NCBI GenBank assembly: GCA_936432065.2
Contig: OW386293.2
Span: 19,790,234 to 19,854,233, forward strand
Origin: Rutpela maculata
Lineage: Eukaryota > Arthropoda > Insecta > Coleoptera > Cerambycidae
DNA length: 64,000 bases
Reading direction: 5' to 3'
Part shown: positions 12,508 to 24,671 of the stretch, one piece after another
Position numbering within the stretch: the stretch's first letter is position 1
How the letters are laid out: each line of letters opens with the position of its first letter
Notes under the pieces: generated by a model
Database searches by the model: none
What the model saw: only the letters and a program-made list of their open reading frames with translations
Told to the model about the DNA's origin: nothing
Program-made: the position numbers and the translations under genes

Positions 12508-12687
12508 GTACTGCCCTGCAGGGGCGTTAGGGTGTGAGGATGAAACCATAGTGTGTCCGACGACGAGTTGACTTTGTCCAGGTCTAAGTATTAGGGCTTT
12601 TCGACTTTGACGAGGACAAAGTCAACTCGTCGTCGGACACACTATGGCTTGATCCTCACACCCTAACGCCCCATTGCAGGGCAGTAC
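12508..12687. repeat. Near-perfect 72/74 bp inverted repeat (hairpin)
   Basis: 12508-12579 is complementary to 12614-12687 with only a 2 bp indel and two mismatches; the loop is 34 nt. The stem starts GTACTGCCCTGCA and ends GAGTTGACTTTGTCC. The high identity means it is young or was recently corrected. No TSD is clear. It may be a miniature foldback element or a hairpin-forming insertion product. Confidence 0.85.
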
Positions 12688-12689
12688 TC

Positions 12690-14140
12690 CTACGAAACAA
12701 ACGGTCAGTGTCACGGTTATACGCGTTTAAAGTTGATAATGTTTGTTTCCTTTGTTGACATTACAGTATGATGGAAAATGAATTTCTGCCACCTTCATTG
12801 TAGATTGGCGTGCTCCTATTATTAACATAAATATGTAATTAAAATGAATTCAATTGACAGAAATGTTTAAGGTTGGAATTTCTTTGCGAGTATTTTATTA
12901 CTCGAAATTGTAAAAAAACTTGTGCTACCGGCCATTCGAGGGAACATGGTTTTGGCAGGAGCAAAAACGTCCTTTCAGGAGTTGGCCCGCTGGCGCTGGT
13001 GCGCCTGTAGGAGTCGATTTTGTGGAAATAGCCTAAATATAACACAAAAAATAAAAGAATTATTTTACGCAGATCTTTCCAAAAAGAATGTCGCTGGTTC
13101 CCGTACTATATGAAAATATTTTCTCTACAAGCGATATTTGCAGTTTTAGAAATGTTCTCCTTTTTAAATTTCGAGCTGCTGTAATTTCTAAACAATTGTT
13201 TGCGGAAGAAAATTGTTTAAAGAGTTGTTTTAGAACTTTACAATATAGGTAGTAAAGTAGAAAATATTTGCAGTGAAGCACAAATTTTCATCTTTCTGGC
13301 GACTGTAAAAGTATTAACAAAAGAGGAAAATTTACCAAATAAAAGATGTAGCTCTTTTTATTCTTGTAGAAATTATTCACGTGTCCAATGACAGATTGAC
13401 TATATTAAGTTTTGCATCTGAAGGATATTGCAATTAGAATTACTGGCCGTAGTATCTAAAATCAATGACGATATGCTAGGATGGGTTTGACATGGAATCG
13501 ATACTCATGCTGAAATCCTAGAAACCGCAGAGGGTAGCCATTGTCCACACCGGTATAATGGAATTAAATTATTTGATTTCTGATACAGTGTGAGTACTGT
13601 TAGTATGTAGTTTGAAACGAATTAGTTAAAATTTATTGTCTTCTTCGAAAAATGCTCTGTGTATAAGAAAATAATGGATTTAAGAACATACATGTTTTTT
13701 CGTATTTTTCATATAAATGTATTAAATAGGCTGACATGATATTATGATTAAACAAAAATTTACTTCGTTAATATTTGATCAATTGTAAGATTCGAATATA
13801 TGCAATTTTCAGCGACACACGTCAGGCTCAAATATGTCACAAAAATGTAAATGTGTATTTTCACTTCTTTTGGATGTCAAACATCAATCTCAATGTTTCC
13901 TAATCTTTAAAATTAAAAAAAAGTAAGATGTTTAATACACTTAGATGATTCTTTAGGTAATGCAGCCAATATAGAATTAGTATTTTTCTCTCGAAAAGTG
14001 GCTTGTTCTTTCCAGAAAATTATTTTAAGGATGTATAGTGAAAATCTTACCAAGTAACAGAATCCAGAACCCTTTTGTTCTTACCTGAAATAAAAGAAAA
14101 AAGTGAAATTACAAAGCAAATATTAGGACAGAATAGAAGA
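12690..14140. other. AT-rich DNA with one diverged repeat relic
   Basis: Around 13165-13230 lies a diverged relative of the repeat near 5940-5990 (shared CGAGCTGCTGTAATTT and GGAAGAAAA(T/C)TGTTTAA-type sequence). Otherwise no gene or repeat was recognised. The small frames at 12839-13113 have no family motifs. Confidence 0.35.
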
Positions 14141-14147
14141 GTACATT

Positions 14148-14480
14148 AATATATAAACAAATCATTACTATAAGAAGTAAATGGTATATAATAGTTTTTT
14201 TTAAAGTTAGCTGTAAGTAAATTTGAGTCTAGCCATTTTCTGAATTCATATTCTGCTATTATTTTTAAGTTATTCCAGGATTTCGCTTTAAAAGTTATAA
14301 CTCTATCATCTGCAAAACTAATAATGGATGTATTGGCATTTTCAAGCTATAACAGACTATTTATGTAAACTGTAAATAGTAGTGGCCCTAAGACTGTGAC
14401 CTGAGGGACTCCCTATTTGATATAACTAGGCTGAACAGGGAAATTTATGAGATTTTGTTCTCGGAATCTTCACATTTTTT
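14148..14480 (-). pseudogene. Jockey-like non-LTR RT fragment
   Basis: Read on the minus strand, the stretch encodes the central RT motifs GVPQVTVLGPLLFTVYIN and then SIISFADDRVITF, followed by WNNLKIIAEYEFRKWLDSN, the usual order for Jockey-clade RTs (GVPQGT...GPLLF, then the FADD catalytic box). A TAG lies just before GVPQ and another after INSLL, so no frame longer than 60 codons survives and the fragment is easy to miss. Both aspartates of the catalytic box are still present. It stops at about 14148 and has no visible 3' tail. Confidence 0.65.
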
Positions 14481-14499
14481 TATTATGTCTCCAGAGTTA

Positions 14500-16195
14500 T
14501 GTGGTTAAGGGAGTTACTGGATTATGTAATAAGAAGATTTGCTTCTTTTTTTTTTTTCATTGATCCTCGGGGTTGTAGGGTAATGAGTTTAAGGTGTTTG
14601 CCGTTGAAGAGCTATGGTGCCATAGTATGCTTGATTTCAAGATTCTAACGTCACAATGGCATGGATTCCCCTACTTAGAATCTCCATTTTTTCCGTAGGA
14701 TCTTCAGAGTTAAGAGAATATGGGGTTATGTGATGCTGAAGTTATGGGGTGTGAATGTATGATACTCAAGTACAAGGATCCGAGGTCAGAATCTCATTAA
14801 CTCCACAATCTAGATTCCCCACTCTTTCTATCGGATTCCCAGGGATTTTACAATTTCTTTAAGTTATGCAGTGAAGCGTCACAATGTTATTAGATTGAAG
14901 TTTTAAAGTTGAATCATTTTTGGAGTCTCATTTAAATGAACAATATTACGATCCAACAGAATTTTTTTGGTGTTAAAAAAAATCCTGACGTGATGAGGCA
15001 AAATGAATATCAGATTCGTGTTCAGCGGCTCAAAATACAAGGGATAAGCATTTCAATTAGGAAATTTCCTATTTTAGAAATATCATGTACATTTTAACCT
15101 CATTTAGTAGTCTTTCAGTTAACTAGTCAAACAAAAGAAAAATCATCTTGATGTCTGAAAAACTCACGAACTTATTTATTTTCTTATTTGAATACTTCGT
15201 GCTAGACTGTGACGTCACAGTGCACAACTCGCTGTTATTTTAGGATAATTACTTCTTCAAACAATTAAAACGTTAAACAAGCCCAACTACAAAAATATCT
15301 TACGCTGTGTCCGGTAAGAATAACACTGAATGAACTAAACTTCCGGTGCCCGCGCCCGCTCGCTGTTGACGGAATCATGTTCTGTGACGTCATCGAGCCT
15401 CAGCCCAGACGAGCGGAAAACTTTTTATTTATAGAGATAATTATAAAAAAATTACAGATATTTTTTAGATTTTCACGACTATTTATTACGAGAAAATGAG
15501 ACAAATGGAAACTTCCTAATTATACTATCTATTTAATATGATGTTCATACCCGTACTTTGTATGTTTCAGTGATAATAAAACATTCTATTCTATGTTTTC
15601 ATACAAACATAACATCTGCCTTATTAATGCAACAATAAATTTTCGCCTAGCTTATATATCAATATGCTCTGGTCTAATACCTACAAGTGTAATCTATTTT
15701 CTGTTATTCTTGTGCCCTCCTCCTTTAACGTAGTTGTTTTCTATTCCGTCTAAGATATTAAGCAGCATAGTAACTACTGCTGTTCCTCTGTATATATTCT
15801 CAATTATTCAGGTTTATTGTGGCCCGGAGCTTCGTTAAATTATAATATACATTTACGTGTACATGTACATTTCAGGTATCTCAACCGCAAACATGTTTGA
15901 TTTAAACAAAGCTCATTACGCCAGATTATAAGATAAATGAACCAATATGTTCCTTTCATGTGCACTTAAGGAACAGGAATTAATTATTAATAGATTAATA
16001 GATTTTCAAGTCTTCAGCGCCTGGAGGGAAATACTAAATTTGATAGTATCGGCTTTTTCTTTGTGAAAATCGAGGTTAGGATTGAACAAAGTAATTTATA
16101 ATTGTACGATAATTATTATTGAAAGAACTGGTATATTTTTCTCTATTTATTTTTATCAACTATTAGTTAATAAAAGGCAAATGTGTAAATGTCAT
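14500..16195. other. Unassigned AT-rich DNA
   Basis: No coding or repeat structure recognised. Two CRE-like palindromic octamers TGACGTCA occur at about 15211 and 15384 in a slightly GC-richer stretch, which might belong to an old element. Confidence 0.35.
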
Positions 16196-16199
16196 ATCA

Positions 16200-16380
16200 G
16201 AGCTGGGCGAGCACTGCTAAAATTAGCTCGCGAGCACTAAGCACTAAACACTCAAAAAATTGCTTTATTTTTTGAGCGCTAAGCACTGTTAATAGTAGAG
16301 TGCTGGCGATTACTAAGCACTCTGAAAAACTACTTTAAACTCAGGAGCACTAAGCACTAATCACTTTTTAAAAATCTAAA
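16200..16380 (+). repeat. hAT-like MITE end with AGCACTAAGCACT repeats
   Basis: The segment opens CAGAGCTGGGCGAGCACT and then repeats the motif AGCACTAAGCACT or close variants at least five times. Terminal CAGAGCTGGGC and short subterminal repeats are characteristic of hAT MITEs. The other end was not found, so this is a truncated copy or is interrupted by the foldback at 16541. Confidence 0.45.
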
Positions 16381-16540
16381 TAATGGAGTATCTACTCATT
16401 GAGGCTAGAATTTCATTGAATTTATGTGTTATTTATAAAAAAGGTAGATAAAAACAAGCTAGAAAGAAATTGAGAGTTTTTTGAGAGGAAATATGTTACA
16501 GGAAAAAGTTGTTTCTAGTGCCAATGAAAGTTTAGATATG

Positions 16541-17535
16541 AAAGTATAAGTAATTTGAGAGGAGATTGTTACAGGAAAAAGGTGTTTCTAATGTCAACAG
16601 AAGGTCAGATATGAAATATGAACGTCATATCTCAAAGTTGATATTATTTCCAAAATTATGATTAAAATAATTTAAAAAATGAATTAAAAAAATGAAAAAT
16701 AAAAAGATATATAATATTTCTAATGATGTTTTGTTATGTTATTATGCACTTTGATTCAATTTAATTATTTTAATAATAATTTTGGCAAAATATCAACTTT
16801 GAGATACGACGTTCAAAGGAGGAAGGTCTGTAAGGCCGGTTTTCGACCTATTTATTTTTTAATAAAAAACACTGATCTTTTTTTAATTATCATCTACTAT
16901 CAAAACAGAATCTATTCCACCCCCAAACGAAACTTTCCCGCACTCACCTTCCTTATTTATACCCCCCCTAAACTATTAAATAATCAGCATTCAGTTGATT
17001 TTTTTGCAGGTCATTGAAACATTTTAACATGACTGTTGTTGAATAAGGATATTTTTGATTTTGTGCGTGTATTTTCGTTGTTTCGAAAGAGGTGGGAGGG
17101 GGAGGAAGGGGATGACAGGGGGTAAAAAGGGAGGGTTGGGGAAAGTTTCGTTTGGGGTGGAATCGATTAAACATTTTTAGTAGATACTAAAAAAATGTTT
17201 TTCCAATTTTTTCCTCAAGAAATAAATTAGGCCGAAAACCGGCCTTAGAGACCTTCCTCCTTTGAACGTCCTATCTCAAAGTTGACATTTTGCCAAAATT
17301 ATTATTAAAATAATTAAATTGAATCAAAGTGCATAATAACATAACAAAACATCAATAGAAATATTTTATATTTTTTATTTTTCATTTTTTTAATTCTTTT
17401 TTAAATTATTTTAATCACAATTTTGGAAATAATATCAACTTTGAGATATGACGTTCATATTTCATATCTGACTTTCTGTTGACATTAAAAACACCTTTTT
17501 CCTGTAACAATCTCCTCTCAAAATACTTATACTTT
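16541..17535. mobile_element. Foldback element, arms of about 450 bp
   Basis: 16541-16990 is the diverged reverse complement of 17060-17535. Paired blocks include AAGTATAAGTA...GAGAGGAGATTGTTACAGG at the outer ends, CAAAGGAGGAAGGTCTGTAAGGCCGG in the middle (one mismatch) and CCAAACGAAACTTTCCC near the loop. The loop is about 70 nt. The frames in it are by-products of the arms. No transposase or clear TSD was seen. Confidence 0.75.
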
Positions 17536-17539
17536 ACTT

Positions 17540-17870
17540 CTGACACAAAATTCACATGTCCTTATTTGTTAACCATTCTTGATGTTATTTCGAAATTCTG
17601 ACTATAGCTAAGGACTTTTCAGAGTAAGCAAAACATTTTATCTATTGTGACTTTTTCTCTAAAAATGCAAAATAAGAATACAAAATAAGAAAGATTAGGT
17701 ATAGTTAGGTGTTAGGTCCGTCCGGGGACACACTGTCATACTGAATATTATACTGATTTTCACCTTGTTGGACAATTATTTTTTAAGGAAAGAGACAATT
17801 TATCACTATCACATCTCACATCATGCTATTACGTAGCGGGTAGGAGGGTACGCCATTTTGTGATCAGAAT
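17540..17870. other. Spacer with an isolated Tc1-like terminal repeat
   Basis: At about 17718-17735 the sequence CCGTCCGGGGACACACTG matches, inverted, the terminal sequence CAGTGTGTCCCCGG of the element at 24672-26484. It is probably a solo end of the same family. The rest is unassigned. Confidence 0.4.
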
Positions 17871-18439
17871 ATAGATAATAATATTGAAAAAAAATTTTTG
17901 CAGTTACAAACGAAACCGCGGTATTTTGAAAGTACATCAACTCCACATCTCCCCATCAAAATTTCAGATGAAAACAACGGAACGTTTTATGGTAGGGATT
18001 TTTTAAAAATTTCAAAACAAAACTGTTTGCAGTTACGGGCGAAACTTTGAGTACTTATAATAATTTCAGAAGTTTTATATGGATTGATTTTGTGATGTAA
18101 GGGTTGAAAGTTGAAAAACATTTTGAAAAAAAAAATGTTGTTTTTCAAATGTTGGTAAAATAGGGTCCAAATTGATGAAAACGTCTGAATAGCTCATTAT
18201 AAGTTCTTGAGGGATTCAAAAATGATATATTTCGGTTTCAGATGTTTTGATTGGTATTCACTTCATTTTTGCAACCCCTAAAATGACCTAAAATGGTCAT
18301 CAGTTTTTGACTCTATTACGCGTTTAAAAATATTTCGAAACTGATAAAAATGTTTTACTTACACCAAATCTCACTTGCAATACAGAAAATAATAATATTC
18401 AAGGTGCCTTAATGATGATTATGTAAAAAAAAAGAATTA

Positions 18440-19050
18440 GAACAAAAATTGTTGAAAATTGAATATAAATATAAGGAAATATTTTTAGTTGTACTATGAT
18501 TTAACGCAATGGAGTGAGGTTTAAGAAAAATACAATATTAAGAGGAAATTTTAATTTTCTGATGTATCATTAATTTAAATGCATAATTTGATACAATTAT
18601 TCAATAATTAATTTTTTTCTTAAACTAAAATGATATGAATTGTTAAAAATTTACATAGTTTAAAGAATTAACTAACCTAACCTAACCTAATCTAACCTAA
18701 CCAATCCTAACCCAACCTAACATTTAGATTTTGAATTACAGATTTCTCTCGCCTTTCTAGAATATAATTGAAATATAAAATGCATGCCGGAAAAGCAATT
18801 TTTTTTTAATTTTTGAATTATTAAATATTTTGCCTAGAAATATGTAATAGGGCCAGTTCAAAATAATTTTAACGAATAATTTCAATAAAATTCTACCGCT
18901 TTTCACGATATTGGCATATATGCTTATAATTAATGACCCAAAGAGGTTTTCTTTCAAAGGAAATTCAATCTTTTTTGCCCTATAATACTTTTTCATACGA
19001 GCAACGGAAAAAAACTTATGGGCATTTTTTAGTGATTTGCAGCCGATAGG
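18440..19050. repeat. Insertion in the left arm of the foldback, with a CCTAA tract
   Basis: This block has no counterpart in the right arm, so it was gained on the left or lost on the right. It holds a CCTAA-type tract of about 50 bp at 18671-18721. The boundaries are approximate and no TSD was established. Confidence 0.5.
18671..18721 (-). repeat. Degenerate (TTAGG)n-like tract
   Basis: The plus strand reads about ten CCTAA-type units with a few variants, equivalent to TTAGG on the minus strand. TTAGG is the telomeric repeat of many arthropods, but short TTAGGTTAGG-like runs also occur inside interspersed repeats. An interstitial origin cannot be told apart from a TE-internal one here. Confidence 0.6.
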
Positions 19051-19359
19051 GGGTGCATCTGCGCATCAACTCTCATATAAGAGATTGCCAATAACACAGC
19101 CCCACAAAAGAAAAAAAAGTTTTTGATCTGGATGACTGACTATAGTATTCCTATGTGTTTTTCGACGCTGAATCCGAATCCGAGGTCAAAAAAATTTATA
19201 TACCCCAAACTATTGCGCTACAGCCAAAAACAACCCCGAAAATGGGGTAAAACCGTCCCATACATCAGGATTCAATGAATGGATGTAAATTAATGGTGAA
19301 AAACATGGGAAGGGAAAATGTTTTATATTCAGCAGTCACCTACTTGAATATTGACTGGA

Positions 19360-19935
19360 AAACTACCCTTATAACATGCTGAAAACTCCCGCTGTACAAG
19401 CATAGAGTATATAAATGCCAATAAATCGCAAGAAATGTTAAAGTTTTTATAGTTTGAAATACAGTACATGAATCTTACGCGTGTCTCAAAACCACCCATA
19501 TAACAGGGTGGAAACCACCCTTATATAAAAATACACTGCGTGAATACCAATAGATTGTGGGAAATGGAGGAGTTTTCGATGTTTTAATTCCAGAATAGAA
19601 TCTTGGGTGACCTTGTTCTATCTTATTCTTAGTCGATACAAAAACTACCCCTACAATGGGGTGGAAACCATCCTTATTACAGAATAAAGCACAAATGCCA
19701 GTAAATCACGGGAAATAACTTTTTTATAGTTTAAGTACAGAACATGAATCTGGAGTGACTCCCAGGGAACCTCGCTTACTCGTGACTCTATAAAGGGTGT
19801 TAGCCACCCTTATATAAGAATAAATTGCATGAATACCAATAAATCGTGGGAAATGTTGGAGTTTTCGTTGTTTCAGTTCCAGAATAGATTCTTGAGTGAC
19901 GTTGATCTACCCTATTCTCACTTGGTACCCAAAAT
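19360..19935 (+). repeat. Tandem units of about 145 bp in the foldback arm
   Basis: Four diverged units begin near 19360, 19490, 19640 and 19795, each with a CCACCCTTATA box followed by AAT(A/G)CCA(A/G)TAAATC(G/A)(C/T)GGGAAAT, TTTTTATAGTTT or GTTTCAGTTCCAGAATAGA, then a CACCC- or ACCCC-rich spacer. Alternate units resemble each other more closely, suggesting a higher-order two-unit repeat of about 290 bp. Confidence 0.65.
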
Positions 19936-22076
19936 CATCCCTAAAAAAACACCCACAATAGGGAACAAATGAGAAGATCATTTGAAAATAAGAAAAAAGG
20001 TATTCTAGGAAAAAAAAGATTAAAAAAACGTTTATATTCTTCAGTCAAGCTGCATTAACCTTTTCGTGCAATAAATGCAGCTTGACTGAAGAATATGAAC
20101 ATTTTTTTAATCTTCTTTTCCTAGAATACCTTTTTTCTTATTTTCAAATGATCTTCTCATTAGCTTCCTATGGTGTTCTTCGTGTGTGTCTCTTTTTATG
20201 GACCAACAGTTGTCCGCCATCCAGAAAATTTGAGTGAATACAATGAAGAGCAAGGCGAACGCTTTCACCAGGATATTTCGAGGATGGGGAAGCGGCATCA
20301 AGGAAGGTGGGATGTCCACACGATGGCCGACTACTGTTGGTCTATGAAAAAGAACATAAAAGAGAGCCAGTGAGGAGATCATTTGAAAATGAGAAGAAAA
20401 GGTATTCTGAGAAGAAAAATTGAAAAACTGGCATATGTACATTTTATTATGTAGGGGTGGTTTTTTAGGGATGATTTTGGGTACCAAGTGAGAGTAGGGT
20501 AGATCAACGTCACTCAAGAATCTATTCTGGAACTGAAACAACGAAAACTTCAACATTTCCCACGATTTATTGGTATTCATGCAATTTATTCTTATATAAG
20601 GGTGGCTACCACCCTTTATAGAAGAGATTTTGGGTCACGAGTAAACGAGGTGCCCTGGGAGTTCTGTTCTGTACTTAAACTATAAAAAAAGTTATTTCCC
20701 GTGATTTACTGGCATTTGTGCTTTATTCTGTAATAAGGATGGTTTCCACCCTATTATAGGGGTAGTTTTTGTACCGACTAAGAATAAGGTAGAACAGGGT
20801 CACCCAAGATTCTATTCTGGAATTAAAATATCGAAAACTCCTCCATTTCCCACAATCTATTGGTATTCACGCAGTCTATTTTTATATAAGGGTAGTTTCC
20901 ACCCTGTTATATGGGTGGTTTTGAGACATGCGTAAGATTCATGTACTGTATTCCAAACTATAAAAACATTTCTCGCGATTTATTGGCATTTATATACTCT
21001 ATGCTTGTACAGGGGGAGTTTTCAGCATATTATAAGGGTAGTTTTCCAGTCAATATTCAAGTAAGTGACTGCTTAATATAAAATATTTTCCATTTCCATG
21101 TTTTTCACCATTAATTTACTTCCATTCATTGAATCCTGATGTATGGGACGGTTTTACCCCATTTTCGGGGTTGTTTTTGGCTCTAGCACAAAAGTTTTGG
21201 GGTATACGAATTTTTTTTGACCTCGGATTCGGATTCAGGTCGAAAAATACATAGGAATACTATGGTCAGTCATCCAAATCAAAAACTTTTTTTTTTGTGG
21301 GGCTGTGTAATTACTAATGATAAAATCTGTCGACGGATTAATTTTTCATACTCAAACACTAAAAAAATTGGGTATAAAAAAAATAATAATGCCTTACTGA
21401 GAAAATTATCGAAATGCAAGTGAGATTTGGTATAAATAAAGCATTTTTATCAGTTTCGAAACAATTTTTAAACGCGTAATGGAGTCAAAAACTGATCACT
21501 AATTTAGGGGTTGATAAATTGAGGTAAGAATCAATGAAAACGTCTGAAACCGAAAATTGAAACTGAAACTAGAAAACAAATTTTTTTTCAAAATTTTGCA
21601 ATTTTCAACCCTTGTATCTCAAAATCGGCCCATGGAAAACGTCTGAAATTATTTTTCCGACATTATAGACGTTGAATAGTTTCGTCCGTAATTACAATTT
21701 TTTTTAATTTTTAAGAAATTCCCGCCAAAAAACGTCCCGTAGTTTTCGTCTGAAATTTTGGTGGGGGAATGTGGAGTTGATGTACTTTCATAATATCGTG
21801 GTTTCGTTCTTAACTGCAAAAATTTTCTTTCGACTATTACCCCATCTCCGTTTCTCCGCTTGGATCCATTTACCAGACTTTACGTAAAGGAAAAAGAGTT
21901 TCAAAATCGATTCAGTAAACCAAATGCCAATAACCACAATCGATGAACCCATTACGTGCCATTGCTTTAACTAGTAGGAAAATGTCAAACTTTCATCAAT
22001 TTTGTGCTCTTCGTAATCTGTTGCCTCTTATGGCTAAGGCTCACCATCTGTTGATGCTGGCCTTGAATTATTTTAT

Positions 22077-22976
22077 CGTATGTAATATCACTAGTGCTAA
22101 AATTTTAACGAAAATTTTTTCGAAAGCGTGTTGCCTGGTAATATAAAGAGTGCAAATTGGCAGTTTATTATCTGATTAAATCCCGACCGCTTTAGCGTTT
22201 TAAGGCTGCCGGCTCAGATGGTATGGTACCGCCATCTAGTAACGCTAGCTTAATTTAGTTACTAGCCTAAACAGTGAATTGAATTATTATATTAAAGTGT
22301 TTATTAATATATATTTATGTATTTAATCCTTGTTTCTAATTTGAGAAGTTTGATAGTTAAGTTAAGGTTTACTTGTTTAAGTAGAGAGATTTTAAGTACA
22401 ACGAATTATAATGTATATAGTGATACTGCAGAGTTTTGATTTTCCAAATAAGTGTTAGCTGCTTTGTAATGATTGATGAATTACCATACGTAAGTAAGTA
22501 TTTACATTTGTGTATTTATCATGAAATAACTTATTTGTTTGCTTCGTAGATATTCGTAGTTATTTTAGTTATGAAAATTATTTTGTAATTATGTTAGGTA
22601 TGAAGCCATTGAAAGCTGTGTACCTATAAGTTGTCCCGAACCTATATAAGTTCCACACAGCATTGGCTTTTTAGGTTATTAATACAATACTATAATTTAC
22701 GTTAACAATTGGTAATAAGCTAGAGAAGATATTTATAAATAACATTTAAAAGCACGATTTGTCCTATTTGCCGAAAACATGTCACGACACAAAACGTCAA
22801 AAAATTTTCGCAATATTTGCCGCTGCAGCGACCTAAAAAATTAGAGCAATAAATTTTGCATGTTGGTCCTGTCAAAAGCAGATCTAGCTTGAATTACCAC
22901 TAATAATGACGTTTGATTGATGCAATGTTGTGAAAAAAGGGCTCTCATTGGCTATAGCGTTAATGAGTGAAATAAT
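22077..22976. mobile_element. Interspersed repeat family 'hairpin repeat', copy A (internally deleted)
   Basis: This sequence matches copy C (54210-55422) from TCGTATGTAATATCACTAG at the left to AATGAGTGAAATAAT at the right. It lacks the second hairpin arm and the following part of copy C: the junction GCTTTAGCG joins directly to TTTTAAGGCTGCCGG at about 22190-22205. A third copy lies at 31926-34782. No coding capacity was found. The family is presumably a non-autonomous DNA element; its terminal structure is unclear. Confidence 0.7.
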
Positions 22977-22999
22977 CGAAGAATAACTGTGCTCTTTGG

Positions 23000-23342
23000 C
23001 TGGTCTGATTTAGTTTATTTTATTTTGGTTGCATTTAGAGTTAATGTGTTGTTAGGTTATATGTGTTCAGTTATAATATTTATAATGGTGCACACTGTGG
23101 TGTGTGTTTTTGTTGGCTCTTTTGTGTATGTTTATTTTTTAATCTTTTGATTGTTGTTATGTTTTTTGTTTCTATTTGGTAATGGTATGGCTCTTTTCAG
23201 TTTTGTTATGTGATACTTTATTTTTTGCTTAAAATGTTTAATATATTTTTTGCTTATTTTATTTGATTTTTCTTTTTTTTTAATGTTTTTGTGTTTTTGT
23301 ATTTTTTCTGTTTTTTATGTTTTTTTCTCAAATAAAGTTAGT
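23000..23342 (-). repeat. T-rich stretch, probable 3' untranslated part of the LINE at 23343-23980
   Basis: Read on the minus strand this is A-rich with many ACA and AAC runs directly after the RT frame ends, as expected of a LINE 3' UTR. No sharp poly(A) or TSD could be placed, so the 3' boundary is approximate. Confidence 0.4.
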
Positions 23343-23980
23343 TTACAGTATTTGGGTAGGTGTATATACAATATTATGTCCTAATCGGGAGTAGTGGTGT
23401 AAATATAGTTCAAGGAGTTTGGGTTTGGGTGCTACGAGGAACTTGGGGGTAAGTGGGTTAATGAGGGTAGGATTACTGGATTTGATCAATGTATTTGCCA
23501 GATTTGGTGTCAGTTTTTTATAAATAAAGTCGTTTAGAATGGGGGTGCCTGATATTTGGTGCAGTGTAGTTATAGGACTATGTGTAGGGTATCTGTCAGC
23601 CGCTCGTAGGATTTTATTTTGGATTTTTTGCAACCTGTATTGTTGGGTTGGTTGGATGAGAGGATTCAAAATTGGTGAAGCGTAGGTGAAAATGGGACGC
23701 AAGTACGATTTAAATATTAGAGTGCCTATTTGGGGTAGTGAAATTTTAATTATGGGGTAAAGTGTAGCGAATCGTTTCCACCATTTGTTGGGAATGTTTT
23801 TGATATGTTGTTTGAAGTTGAGTTTGGAGTCGAGAACGACCCCCAAATAGTCAATGCTATCTAACCAGTCAACGTCGCGTCCTCCGACAACTTTGTGCAT
23901 TGTAAATTCATGCGTGAAATAAGATTTGGTGGCAATCTTTACTCGTAATTTTATTAGAAAATCGTTTTTTAATAATACTT
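23343..23980 (-). pseudogene. Jockey-like RT, C-terminal domain, 5' truncated
   Basis: The frame of about 200 residues begins inside the RT after the catalytic box. It carries the landmark SIDYLGVVLDSKLNFKQHI, then SYLRPIFTYASPI and LQKIQNKILRAADRYP, which are the conserved blocks of the thumb/C-terminal region of Jockey-clade LINEs (YLGVxLDxxLxxxxHI; LRPxxxYAxPxW; LQxxQNxxLR). The frame is open upstream of the first Met (about 23900) to roughly 23980, reading KLRVKIATKSYFTHEF, which fits the family. It ends in a stop followed by a T-rich (minus-strand A-rich) region. No endonuclease or ORF1 is present. Confidence 0.75.
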
Positions 23981-23989
23981 TTCAATAGA

Positions 23990-24665
23990 TAATCAAAATT
24001 TGCAATAAAAGGGTACAAGCGTCTCATCGAGTTGTTGATCTTATCGGGTAAGCTTACTGTTACCTAGAAAGCAAGCCAATTTCATTTGTTGTTAGATTGT
24101 GAAATAAATAATTATAATATGGTTATACATGGTCTGCTGTGTTTGTAATCTCTCCGTTAAGTGAAATTTTCTGTGACGTCACGATATTTCATGTATATTT
24201 AAATCATGAAAGGAATTGTTAGATAAATTAATACAATTTATTATCTCCCCAGTATATATAGGTGTAAAAGTTGAGAAAAGTTAATGTTAATTCAGTAATG
24301 GACAAATGCTAATCAGTGTCCTGACCAAGCTCACTAACTACGTTTGGGAGCCCGACTTTCCAGGGAAGAAATCTATTATTTAAGCGGCCAAACGAAAAGA
24401 TTTAATCTCCATTTTATTTGGGGTAAATAACGTATTCGATTAGGTGGAAATAAATATGCAAGACCCGTCTGCTTTCATAATAGAACAGGAAAGGATTTAG
24501 GATGAGTACTTTGCATGGTAGTTCATAAATAAGTAATCAGAGCCTGAGCATGTGGGCCTGCATAATTAAAGGCTATAGTATAGCACGAGAAGTTATATGG
24601 CTATTCTATATGTAGCGTCTGGTAGACAGAGATGTAGTTGTCCTTTGACACAGGAGAATAATGTT
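23990..24665. other. Unassigned spacer
   Basis: No gene or repeat structure recognised between the Jockey-like fragment and the Tc1-like element. Confidence 0.4.
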
Positions 24666-24671
24666 AATATA

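Larger units (their letters stand above)
17872..21838. mobile_element. Large foldback element (about 4 kb) with internal tandem units
   Basis: The left arm (17872-20058) pairs with the right arm (20078-21838) around a loop of about 20 nt. The inner arm ends, ATTCTTCAGTCAAGCTGCATT and its complement, are almost perfect. The left arm is longer because of an extra block of about 610 bp at 18440-19050. Inside each arm about four diverged units of roughly 145 bp are tandemly arranged, each with a 'CCACCCTTATA' box and an 'AATACCAATAAATCGTGGGAAAT' box (19360-19930; mirrored at 20460-21030). Protein frames in the region, including a 157-codon one on the minus strand at 20107-20580, are by-products of the palindrome and show no family motif. 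No transposase seen. Confidence 0.8.

Noticed and set aside
14300..14420. Possible host exon because of the long conserved-looking protein blocks
   Set aside because: The blocks are LINE RT motifs (GVPQ..., FADD) with in-frame stops.
15205..15395. Two TGACGTCA sites as a CREB-regulated promoter
   Set aside because: No associated gene or core promoter could be recognised, and the stretch may be TE-derived.
20107..20580. 157-codon minus-strand ORF
   Set aside because: It lies wholly inside the right arm of the 4 kb foldback, spans its tandem units and has no family motif; its mirror in the left arm is not open. A chance frame.
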